Made by a program: the position numbers and the translations under genes | Assembly: GCA_036426205.1 (NCBI GenBank) | Contig: CM071571.1 | Span: 117,601,706-117,665,705, forward strand | Direction of reading: 5' to 3' | DNA from: Ascaphus truei | Lineage: Eukaryota; Chordata; Amphibia; Anura; Ascaphidae | Length of the DNA: 64,000 bases | In this document: piece after piece, positions 45,230 through 55,677 of the stretch | Numbering within the stretch: position 1 is the first letter of the stretch | Layout of the letters: every line of letters starts with the position of its first letter | Notes under the pieces: model-generated | The model's database searches: none | What the model saw: only the letters and a program-made list of their open reading frames with translations | Told to the model about the DNA's origin: nothing

Positions 45230-46312
45230 TATCGAAAGGGCCACACAAATGTAAAAAAAAAGGAGGACATTTTTTCTCAGTTTCTGCACCAGCAAGTCCA
45301 GGGAGATGAGATGCAGGTTTGACAAGCTGAGCCACAAGCCCAGCAAGATGAGATGCAGGCTCAGCAAACAGAAAAGCTCATCCTAATGCTGGCTCCAGGT
45401 CCAGCCTCAGTGAGACCAGAGATTCCAAATAACCCACCGGTAATTCTGCCTAAAATGAAGCCAACAGAAGACCCCGAGGCATTGCTCATCACTTTATAAA
45501 GGGTAGTCAAGGCCCACAGCTGGACAGTTGACCGCTGGGTAACGACTTTGGCTCCACTCCTCATAGGAGAAGCTCAGGCAGACTGCCAGGCTCTTCCAGC
45601 AGACGAAGCCCTGGACTATCAGCGACTAAAGGCTGCTATTCTGGATCACCGAGGCCTCACCCCAGAGACCTACCGACAGCAGTTCCATATGGTCAAATAC
45701 AAACAGAGATAGACCCCGGGTCATAGCCCACCGCTTAGTAGACTTATGTACCAGGTGGATACAAGCAGAGAAGAATACCAAAGCAGAGATCCTTGAACAG
45801 TTTGTGGTCAAGCAGTTCATACATATACTGGCCCTCTCCTCCCGCTCCTGGGTAAAAAGGCATGCTGTAACTTCCCTAGATTCAGCGGTCCGGTGGTGGA
45901 AAGATTTCTTGGGGACAACAGCCAGGAGGGTAGCTGGGATTGGCCTGCACAAACACCAACTGCTTCCAATGATGCCAGAGACAGGAGAGCAGACAATCAA
46001 GGGATGTCTAGTCAACCCGATCGGAAGACCCTTTCCCATCTCGGAGGGGTCCTGGTACAAACTCTCGTCTGTCCCAGATCTGAGGATCACCAAAGGGAGG
46101 ATGCCAACCACAGTATCCCCCGAGACCCTGGACTCCCGTCACCCATCCGGTGGAGAGGATTCCACCACCAAACAGAAGGGAGGATCCCTTTTCACAGCGG
46201 AGAGGTCCGAATGCCGATCAATAGGCCTAGCTTATGATGAGTTTGCTGACTCAGGAGAGGATCAGATGGACTGTTGCTATGGCAGAGCTTCTGCCACGGC
46301 TTCTCTCTGAGG
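45230..46312 (+). pseudogene. Gag with SCAN-like domain (Gmr1 type)
   Basis: Frame pieces read LPADEALDYQRLKAAILDHR, LTPETYRQQFHMVKY and EILEQFVVKQFIHILALSSR, followed by SWVKRHAVTSLDSAVRWW. This is the helix pattern of the SCAN domain and of Gmr1-like Gag from which SCAN derives. At least three stops or frameshifts break it (for example near 45500, 45712 and 45730). The protein would be the capsid of the element. It is not a host SCAN zinc-finger gene: LTR, PBS and Pol surround it. Confidence 0.72.
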
Positions 46313-46314
46313 GG

Positions 46315-46562
46315 ACCATGATCCGTGGTTGGTCCCAGCATTGGTGGAGGGGAAAACAGTAAAAGCCCTGGTGGACTCAAGATCTGGAAAAACCCTGATC
46401 CTAGAGGGCCTAATTCCAAACAACCGACTATCCTATGACTCTCCATGGAATATCGAATGTATCCATGGTGATACAAAGAAATATCCGATGGCGAACATCC
46501 TCCTCCACATCAATGATTGAGAGGCCAGAATACTAGTAGGAGTTGCTCCCTGGCTACCTGCC
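46315..46562 (+). pseudogene. Aspartic protease region of the Gmr1-like element
   Basis: LVPALVEGKTVKALVDSRSG holds the retropepsin site with D-S-R-S-G in place of the usual D-T-G-S-G. LVGVAPWLPA, the end of the domain, is cut by the solo LTR at 46563; the next residues (PVLL...) resume at 47667. A stop lies near 46518. Inactive. Confidence 0.72.
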
Positions 46563-47661
46563 TGTAACGCTCGGCCTGCCCACAAGCCAGACGAGACCCC
46601 GGGACTGAGATGGAAAGGAGTAATACCACACACCTAACAGTAAACGGGGGCACGGCTGGAGTGTGGAAGTAGCGTAGATGGTCCGGGTAACAAAAATAGA
46701 AATGATACCGTACTTGACAGCTCCGGCGAAAAGGGTAAAGTTCGTAAGCCAATGGTCGTGGATTGGAGAGAGCAGCGTAGTCGATTGTCCGTGTGCCATG
46801 TCCAGGGGTTGTAGAAGTCTGCAGCGTAGAAAGTCCAAAGCGAAGTCCAAAGGGTTCCAGAGAGCAGCGTAGTAGAGTTCAAAGCAAAAGGTCAAATCCA
46901 GGGAGGTTAGCAGAATTTCCAGGGACAGGAACAGACACTGTAAGACAAGAGAGGCCAGGCAACAGCAGACAGCAGAAGGTACAGAAGCTATGCAGAGCAA
47001 AGAGGAAATGGTGATGGGGGACTAAATAGGGGGCTGGGACCAATCAGGGGAAGGGGAGTGACAGAGGAGTGGCCCGAAGAAGGACCTTATAGGAGAGCAG
47101 AGTGTGAGAGTTTAGGACCAATCAGAGTGAGGGGAGGGACAGCGGAGCGGGCCAAGTAAGACCCAGATAGGAGAGGCTTTGGGAGTGGTCTGAGCGAGGG
47201 GAGGAGCAGAGTGACAGACAAGGGAAGGAACAGAAAGGGAAAGAGGACCTGGGAGGTGTAGCTGATGGGGCAGGGGCGTACAAGGTACGTGCGCCACGTC
47301 AGAGGAGGCGGAGAGTGGGAGAGACGTACCGGAGGATTTGGGAGTAGTCTGAGCAAGGGGAGGAGCAGAGGGACAGACAGGGGAAGGGTCAGGTGGAAAA
47401 GAGGGACCTGGGAGGCGGAGCTGACAGGGCAGGGGCAGAGACACGCAAGGTGCGTGCACCGCGTCAGAGGAGGTGGAGTCTGATACCCGGTGACAACTAA
47501 TGGCGGCCTGGGTCCGCGCGCGCCCGTAGGGGTGACGCGCGCGACCGGGATGTGCGGAGGCAGCTGCCAGTGGTGAGGGATGCCGCCGGGGAGCCCGGAC
47601 GGCCTGTAATAAAGGTAAGGAGGCGCTGGAATCGGGTATACCCGCAGCGCGGATCCTTACA
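46563..47661 (-). mobile_element. Solo LTR (d) inside the Gmr1-like protease
   Basis: The plus strand reads TGTAACGCTCGG... to ...GGATCCTTACA, flanked by a perfect 5-bp repeat CTGCC (46558-46562 and 47662-47666). On the minus strand it starts TGTAAGG like LTRs (a) and (b), which sets the orientation. It includes two imperfect tandem copies of about 160 bp (from 47170 and 47337). The protease frame continues on the far side, so this is a clean insertion. Confidence 0.87.
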
Positions 47662-47666
47662 CTGCC

Positions 47667-48726
47667 CCTGTTCTACTTTGCCGAGACTGGCCCTACTTCG
47701 GAACATTGTTGGCCCCTATACGTGCAGAGCCTACTTTTCTGGTACCAGAGAAGCCTGTGGACTTTTTCGTCTTTTCCCCAGAGATCTTTCCCCATAGACA
47801 CCGCGTCCTAAAGACCTTGTTCTTCCTGACTTCTGTCAAAGGCAGAGGAAAGACCCAGCTCTGGCTAGACAATATGAGAAGGTGGTATGGGTCAAAGATA
47901 ACAAAGTGAATGAACAAGGTGTAAGGGTGTTTCCATATTTCGAACTACTTAATGACATCATATATTGTGTGAATAAGGTTACACAAACAGGGAAGACCAT
48001 TCGACACATATTAGTCCCTAAAGTTTTTATTATAACAGTGTTTACCCTAGCCCATACTCACCCATGGGTGGTCATCTGGGCAGACATAAGACTACAGACC
48101 ACTTCTCGTCCCGGTTCCACTAGCCAGGCATAAATGGTGATATCATGAAACTATGTGAGACATATCCTGAATGCCAGTTAACTAGCCAAAAGGGACAGAA
48201 GCCGGCTCCTTTGGTTCCTCTGCCCTTGGTCTCGGTCCCATTCAAGAGGATTGGTGTAGATCTAGTAGGACCTTTAGAACCCTCTGTGAAGGGACATAAG
48301 TTCATACTAGTTGATGTAGATTATGCTACCAGATATCCTGAGGCCTTCCCACTGAGATCAACCAATGCTAAACAGGTGGCTCACAGGCTAACCACACTTT
48401 AAAAACAATGCTTAGGAAGTTTGTGGACACTGAAAAGCAAGCTTGGGATGAACTTCTCCCTTTCTTATTGTTTGCGGTACGAGAAGTTCCCCAAGCCTCC
48501 ACAGGTTTGAGCTCCTATATGGTCTCCAGCCCGCGGTACTGTGGACCTAATGAAGGAATCCTAGGAGGAGGATCCCTCCCCTCCAAGAATACACTTCAGT
48601 ATGTAATAGACCTTAGAAACCGCCTAGACATGATAGGTCTGTTTGCTAAGGAAAATCTTAAATCTGCTCAAGAACGTCAAGAGAGGCAGTGGAACCAAAA
48701 TGTCCACATAAGGGTCTTCCAACCTG
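47667..48726 (+). pseudogene. Integrase of the Gmr1-like element, core deleted
   Basis: After the protease end comes the zinc-finger region: GHLGRHKTTDHFSSRFH with a TAG where Trp is usual, and CETYPEC. The first catalytic Asp is in RIGVDLVGPLE. From about 48395 the frame jumps directly to LKTMLRKFVDTEKQAWDELL, which normally follows the Glu of the DDE triad. The second Asp and the Glu are deleted. FQPGD at 48726 is cut by solo LTR (c). Confidence 0.82.
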
Positions 48727-48731
48727 GGGAC

Positions 48732-49535
48732 TGTAATGGGTGCTCACCACAAACAAGACGGGACCACAAGGCCGAGGTGGGGATGTTAGTGTACACCGAC
48801 ATCCAGCCGCATGAGCACATCTGGAGTGCAGAGTGATAGTTGTATAGCCGGGCCAGGGTTGGAGAAGTGAGGATAGTAGTAATACTCGCCATGGTCAGGG
48901 GTTGGAGAAGTCGGACGGTCATAGAGGATAGCCGGGGGCCAGGGATGGAGAAGGTGGAGGTCCAGATGCAAGCTGAGGTCGAGGTAGAGAGAAGTCGGGG
49001 GTCCAGGTACAGGCTGAAGTCAAAACACTGAGAGACAAGACAGGATCAAAAATGCACAAGGCAACAGGACAAGGCAGCAGAAGCTTGAGGTAAACACTAC
49101 GTTCAGGAACGAAGAATTATGCTCAGCCAATTTGCCAGAAAGCTGGCTGAGCAAATAAAGAGCAGGTGACCAATGAGCAGCCAGCAAGCAGCAGCCACAC
49201 ATTAGCATGAGCCGCCCAATCGGTTGCAAGCACCCAATGGTAGAACGGAGGCAGAGTGAGCCGCAGGTTCAGGTGATCCTAGGTTAGTGTGGAGTTAAGG
49301 ATTAACCCCTCGCATGCTCTTCGTGACGCGGCGCTGGTGCGTGGTTTCCTGCAGGCGTGATGCGTCACCCGTGTCATCACGGGACGTGACGCGGGAGCGA
49401 GGCCTAAGCCCGAACATTTAGGTATCCCTCTGCCTGACAGCGCTGCGCATGTGGGTATCTTCCTTGGTCTGTGGTGCTTCACCCGTGTCGTCACGGGACC
49501 TGTCGCTGGGGCGGGACCTAACGCTAATCTTCACA
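48732..49535 (-). mobile_element. Solo LTR (c) inside the Gmr1-like integrase
   Basis: Plus strand TGTAATGGGTGCTCACCAC... to ...AATCTTCACA, with a perfect 5-bp repeat GGGAC (48727-48731 and 49536-49540). The first 60 bases are the reverse complement of the ends of LTRs (a) and (b), so it lies on the minus strand. The integrase C-terminal frame resumes just after it. Confidence 0.87.
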
Positions 49536-49730
49536 GGGACCAAGTGATGCTGCTATTACCAACTTCAGAGAGATAACTCCTAGCCAAGTGGCAGGGTACT
49601 TTCCAAGTTCTCCACCGCACTAGGGAGGTGAACAATGAAATCTCTCAATCACGGTCCAGGAAGGGTAAACAAATCTACCACGCAAACCTCCTGAACCCCT
49701 GGAAAATGATGATCGCTATTCATCCACCCC
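49536..49730 (+). pseudogene. Integrase C-terminal (GPY/F-like) region of the Gmr1-like element
   Basis: Reads LLAKWQGTFQVLHRTREVNN and KQIYHANLLNPWK, the C-terminal DNA-binding module of gypsy integrases, continuing from the PGD at 48726. It lies upstream of RT, confirming the inverted domain order. Confidence 0.78.
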
Positions 49731-49929
49731 CTGGAAGAAAAGACAGGTTTTGGTCCAGAGCCTCGAAAGGGTAGTACTTAAAATGACCATTGCTCCCTAT
49801 GGGAGCTCAGTTAACAATGGAACAAAGGTCAGACCTACTGTAGTTATGTGACCAGTTTCCAGATGTATTTTGTGAGCTGCCAGGGCAGACTGATTTAGTG
49901 TCCCGTAGGGTTGAGAGGGAACCTGGCAT

Positions 49930-50778
49930 AAAAGAATTGTCCCATCCCTACAGAGTGCCATAAGGCCGAAAAGACCTTGTAGAGAGGGAGATAATAGACA
50001 TGTTGGAATTGGGCGTGATCGAGAAGTCCCACAGCGAATGGTGTAGCACTATAGTTTTGGCCCCTAAACCAAATAGGAAGGTGAGATTTTGCGTGAACCT
50101 CCGAAAGATAAATGCTGTATCCAGATTCGATACATATCCAATGCTAAGGGTAGATGAATTGCTTCACTCCCTTGGTAAAGCAGAGTATATCTCCACCCTA
50201 GACCTCGTGAAAGCATATTGGCAGATACCTTTAGCGGAGGAATTCAAATGCAAAACTGCCTTCGCCACCCCTCTTGGTGTATACCAATTCGTCAATATGC
50301 CGTTTGGGTTACATGGGGCTCCAGCCATGTTCCAAAGATTAATGGAAAAGGCGTTACAAAACCATAGGTCATATGTCACAGCCTACTTGGATGACATCAT
50401 CATATATAATAGGCACTGGCAGTCACATATAAAAAGGTTAAGGGCAGTTCTAAGGTCCTTAAGAGAAGCAGGGCTCACTGCCAATCCCAAAAAAATGTGC
50501 CCTTGGAAAAGCCACTACAAAATATTTGGGCTATGCTGTGGGGGGAGGGATAGTAAGGCCACTCGCCAGCAAGGTGGCTGCTATAAAGGAAGTCCCAACA
50601 CCAGACAAAGACGCAGGTTCGCAGCCCTTTTAGGATTAGCAGTGAACTACAGGCAGTTTATACCAATTTTTTCAGATATTACAGCACCGCTAACAGATTT
50701 AACAAAAAAAGAGTGCCCCGACCCAAGTTAGATGGTTGTGCCAAAGCACCTTTGATACGTTAAAGAAGTGCCTGTCAC
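49930..50778 (+). pseudogene. Reverse transcriptase of the Gmr1-like element
   Basis: LELGVIEKSHSEWCSTIVLA, LDLVKAYWQIPL, GAPAMFQRLMEKAL and the catalytic AYLDDIIIY are in one 243-codon frame. A shift near 50505 follows (the FGL...GG motif region), then NYRQFIPIFSDITAPLTDLT, the start of the RT connection. At 50778 the L1 insertion begins. Classic gypsy RT motifs, but following integrase instead of preceding it. Confidence 0.92.
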
Positions 50779-50926
50779 GGGGCGTGTCCAGGACGCCGAT
50801 GAGGACGGTCGTGTAGGAGAGGAGCTCCACAAACCCTAGCATAATATCAGCGAAATAAATGCTTTCCCCCCCCCAAACAACCAGCAGAATCAACAAAATA
50901 CCTGGCAGGCAACACCCGTGGCAGGA

Positions 50927-51952
50927 ATGACGGGCAGACCGAAAGCCCAAACGACTCAGGGAGTCACACGATTCTTCTCTCACTCGCAACGGAGCTCAGA
51001 GGCTGTCTCAAAGAGCCAAGATGGCGCCGGCTCCACAAACGCACGCGGGACCAAACAGGCAGCAACGGAGCGCGACCGCACTGAAACGCCTCCGCCACCA
51101 GAAGAAGGGCTCACCAGAGACTACATGCAGGAGCTCATGGCCTCCATGCTAAATAAACTACACACCTCGCTGCAGGCAGATTTAAGAGCCGCGGTCACCG
51201 AACTAAAACAAGAAATAACGGGCCTCACGGAGTGCACCACGGCCCTGGAAACCAAAATGGCCGACGCTCTGCAGTCCCAAGAGGAGGCAGCGAACGAGAT
51301 TTACCAGCTGGCAGCAGAGGTGAGCAGCCTGAGGGACAGCCTAGAAGACCAGGAGAATCGTGACAGACGTCAAAACATCAGAATCCGTGGAATACCGGAA
51401 TCGGTTCTTCCTGGTCAGATCAAATCCTACCTCCTAGACTTTTTCCAGTCGTTGTGCGCAGACCTCACCCACAAAGACCTGGAGATGGATAGGGCCCACC
51501 GAGCCCTGGGACCAAGGTCTGATGACCCTCACCGGTCAAGAGATGTTATAGCTCGCCTCCATCGATATTCAATAAAGGAGCAGATAATGGAGGCCTGGAG
51601 AGCCCAATAGCCAGTCAAGTTCAACGACGACCCACTTCAAATATATAATGACTTATCCAAAGTCACGGTTATCCGGCGTAAAGAAATGAAACCGCTGACC
51701 TCACTGCTCCGTGACAAAGAGATTAAATATAAATGGGGCTTCCTGTTTAAGCTCCTGGTGCAAAAAAGAACGGCAAATACCTCGCAATCAGGCACACAGA
51801 AGATATGACGCAGTTCGCAAAAGCTCTAGGACTGAACCCACCTGCAGAATGGAGTGAAGGCCCCTACAGATACCAAAGGCCGGACAAGATGGACCCTCCG
51901 GTCAGGGCATCTGAGAGGCTGGCAGGGCAAAAGCAGGTACGGGCCAAATAAC
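50927..51952 (+). pseudogene. L1 ORF1 protein (RNA-binding coiled-coil chaperone)
   Basis: The ATG at 50927 is the first in frame. The N-terminal 70 residues are polar, then a coiled coil (about residues 75-145, ELKQEITGLTECTTALETKM). The RRM-like domain has RRQNIRIRGIPESV, and the C-terminal domain contains RAHRALGPR and KFNDDPLQIYNDLS. Known role: binds L1 RNA as a trimer. One stop (51608-51610) and one frameshift in the A run near 51762 interrupt it; otherwise it is complete to RAK-stop at 51952. Confidence 0.88.
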
Positions 51953-54900
51953 ATTGTTAGAGGCCGGACACCCAAGTTAACACCAAGTTAACCCCTGCAC
52001 CCAGTTTATTGCGCCTACCCTGCTACCCGATGGACTACCCCCAAGTGAAACCCTGGCACCCCAAATACCAGGGATCCTGAGAAAAACTGAACAACAGCAC
52101 CCAAAGGCAGATGAAAGCGCCCGAACACAGAGTATCCAGGTATGTGGCAGAAAAAGATCAACTCCATCTTGATGCCCTACGCCTTACCTGGCCACCACCA
52201 GCTGCTGTCTTCTTCCACGACATGGCACGGGCGACCCCCGAGGCCCCGACGCTGGCAACACCACATTAGGACCTAGAAAGGACCTAATCTTATCTACTCT
52301 CTATCTGCTGACCGTGTCCCAGCAGATCTTTATCCCTCCCCCCCTCTCATCCCCCCCTCCTCCTTGGTACGCCCTGTATACCCCGTATGGAAAAAGGGCC
52401 TGTCCTACATGTGTGCTAAGACACGATGAGACCCCAAGACACAAAAGCAAGATCCCCCTAGTGGAAAAGGAGGGATCCCAAGGTCCCGAACCATAAAAAA
52501 TCATAATGACGTCTACAGCCCCAATTAAGCTTCGGTCGCTAAATGTTAAAGGCCTACAAAATAATAGAAAAAGGAGGCTGGCCCTCCAGGACATGAGAAA
52601 ATCAGAGGGAGACATCTTATTCCTACAGGAGACCCACTTCACATCACAAGACCCCCCAAATTTATTCAAAAAAGTGTTCCCAATGTGCTTTTTCGCATCA
52701 TTTAGTAGTAAAAAAAAGGGGAGTGGCTATCCTAATCAGACAAGGCACCCCATTCAATCACATCAAAACAACAATGGACCCAGAGGGTAGATTTCTAGTG
52801 GTATATGGCTCCCTGGCGGGCTTGGCAATTGCTCTGATTAATGTATACGCCCCCAACGAGAATCAAACTGAATTCTTAAAAACTGTTCTCGGGGGTGTTG
52901 ACCCGGGATACCTGTCATCGATGATAGTGGGGGGAGACCTAAATATGGTCTTAAACCCCACCGAGGACAGATCGACCGCAATGGGTCCTCCCCGTACAAC
53001 CCACTCCCAGATCATAGGGAACAGGTTTAGGGGAATACTAAGCGAGTTCTCACTGGTGGATATGTGGAGATCCCAGCATCAGGGCCAGAGAGACTACACC
53101 TTTTACTCAGCACCACACCAGACCTATTCCCGAATAGACTACTTTCTGGTAACCAAAAATGTGTTGGAGGCGTCCATTGACTCGGACATTGGCCCGATCA
53201 CTTGGTCCGACCATGCCCCAATCACCTTGACCCTGTCAGTCCCTTTCGAAAAAACAACAAATTACTCTTGGAGACTAAATGACTCATTACTGAACCATCC
53301 TGAGATAGAAAGGGAGATCAGATCCTCACTTAAGGACTACTTCTTTTTTAACGCAGGATCCGTTTCCTCCCCGGCAATCCTATGGGAAGCCCATAAGGCA
53401 GCTATTAGAGGGAAATTCATTTCCATCGCGTCCCATAGAAAAAAAGTTCGGCAAACGCTAATCAAGGAACTCACAGACAACATTAAAACAATAGAACAAA
53501 CCCATAAAGCTAACCCCTCAAAAAAAATATATAAAACTTTACTAGCAGCCAGAACAAAACTTAGACAAGCCCAGCTAGAAGATGTCGAGAAGGCCCTCAA
53601 ATGGACCAATCAACAATACTATGACAAGGGTAACAAGGCCGACAGGCTTTTGGCTAGCAGACTGAGAGGAATACAAAAGAGATCCCAAATAACGGCGATC
53701 AAGAATAGGTCTGGTGAGATACAATACAGCGACAACAAAATCGCAGCAGAATTTACTAAATATTATACCGAGCTATATAACCTAAGATCCAAAAATGGCC
53801 GACCTGCACCGATAGCAATTGAATCTATAACACAATACTTAGACAAATGTCAACTCCCTACATTAACGGAGGAAGAAAACACAGTCCTCAACTATGAGAT
53901 TTCAAAAGAGGAACTGGAAGAGGCGATCAAAGCATTAAAAATCACTAAGTCAACTGGCCCTGACGGTTTCACCAATGTCTACTACAAGAGATTCTTGCCC
54001 ACACTATCCACGCATCTCTTAAAAACATTCAACCATTTCATGGAGGGGAACCAAATCCCCTCCTCAATGTCCCTTGCCAATCTAGCTATAATACACAAGG
54101 AAGGCAGAGACCCGATGCAATGTGGAAGCTATCAACCAATCTCCCTTCTCAATACCGACCTTAAAATATATAGCAAAATATTGGCGAATAGATTAAACCC
54201 CATCTTACCGAGACTCATAAATATCGATCAAGTAGGATTTGTCGCGGCAGGCAAGCCTCAGACAACACTCGTAAGATAATTAATATTGTTGAGCATGTCC
54301 ATCTCACAGGAACCAAAGCATTACTTTTGAGCCTAGACGCAGAGAAGGCGTTCGATAGAATAGATTGGCTATTTTTGGACCACACAATGCGCAAATTTGG
54401 CTTCAAAGACGCATACCTAGAAGGGGTCCGTAGACTCTACCAAAACCCGTCAGCAATGGTAAAACTACCAGGGGGCAGTAACCAGAGATTCGAGATCACA
54501 AACAGAACTCGGCAGGGGTGCCCCCTGTCCCCTCTTCTCTTTGCTCTAACCATAGAACCCCTGGCATCGGAAATCCGAACCAATATAGACATCCAAGGAA
54601 TAGAAATTGGGCAAAGGCAACATAAAATATCCCTATTCGCAGATGATGTCATCTTAACTCTCTCTAAACCTCAAATTTCCCTCCCCAACCTCCAAAAAGA
54701 ACTCCTGGATTTCGGAAGAATCTCAGGATACAAAATTAATAGTGACAAATCGGAAGCCTTGAATTTAAGCCTGCCAGAGTCAGAGGTGAAACTCCTCAAA
54801 CTAAATTTTAACTACCGTTGGAGCTCCTCCTGTATCAAATATCTGGGAGTCAAGATATCGAGGACCTACCAATACCTATACCAACATAACTACCTGGCCC

Positions 54901-54970
54901 TGTTTCGGAAAATCAAACAAGACCTAGATAAATGGGGAGGATATCAGATATCATGGATTGGGAGAATGAT

Positions 54971-55677
54971 GGTAGAAAAAACAGGATATTCAGCGCTCGT
55001 GCTGTATGATGGTGTGGATGATCCCTTTGCAGCATGTACATAAAGCGTCTCCCCAGAAACTCTCAAATCTAGGTGAACCCCCCTTAAAAAGGGGGGAGGG
55101 CACCCTGGAATACAAGATAATAAAAAATGCACAAATGCACACCAGGGATTAGTGGAAGGTAATTTATTAAAAATACACACAAACTCTGAGGGGATCCAAC
55201 CCCTTGTACCAAGTACTTCGTCAGGAGGTCGAAACGTGTAGAGGTCACGACAGGTCATCCTGCGCGTGTATGCTGGTAAGCTGAGACGGAGCCTGCAGGA
55301 GACAGCAGCGGTTTTTTCCATCTCCGCGGTGCCGAGATCCGGATCCTGTGCAGACACCACGAGTCTGCTGACTGTCTCAGTGTGAGTGTCCGTTTCCCCT
55401 TGCCAGTGCCCAACCTATGGCAGTTTCTATACAAATCTGTTGATAGGTTGTTTTCATGTTTGTTTTTTTCTTTCATGTGTTTTTATATAAATTTTACTGT
55501 ATTTGTATACTGTGCAGCTTAGGGTTTAGTCACCATCAGGTGTTCTCCTGGGTAGTACTTAGCCGTCCAGCTGCACAGCTGTTCTGAGGTGGGGTTGGAT
55601 CCCCTCAGAGTTTGTGTGTATTTTTAATAAATTACCTTCCACTAATCCCTGGTGCGCATTTGTGCATTTTTTATTAT
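54971..55677 (-). mobile_element. Penelope-like insertion with 87-bp inverted arms
   Basis: ATTGGGAGAATGAT occurs on both sides (54957-54970 and 55678-55691) and L1 coding resumes exactly after it. Inside, 55117-55203 and 55591-55677 are inverted repeats of 87 bp with one mismatch; the right arm ends at the target duplication. On the minus strand the last bases read GCGCTGAATATCCTGTTTTT, the tail type of the other Penelope-like pieces. A hammerhead-like core lies at 55205-55224. Inverted terminal repeats and variable long duplications are known Penelope features. Confidence 0.7.
55205..55224 (-). ncRNA. Hammerhead ribozyme-like motif 5 (partial)
   Basis: On the minus strand CTGACGA (55218-55224) matches CUGANGA perfectly. 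It is followed by stem II GTAC-TTG-GTAC. The expected GAAAC is replaced by AAGG, and GGTTGG follows. The core is half-preserved, so the motif is a relic. Confidence 0.4.

Noticed and set aside
45800..46312. Host SCAN-domain gene
   Set aside because: The SCAN-like segment lies between an LTR/PBS and protease-integrase-RT coding, so it is retroelement Gag.
55218..55250. Plus-strand hammerhead (GGTCGAAACGTGTAG)
   Set aside because: GAAAC and a GTA-like triplet are present but the preceding bases give neither the box nor a stem II; only the minus-strand relic was kept.
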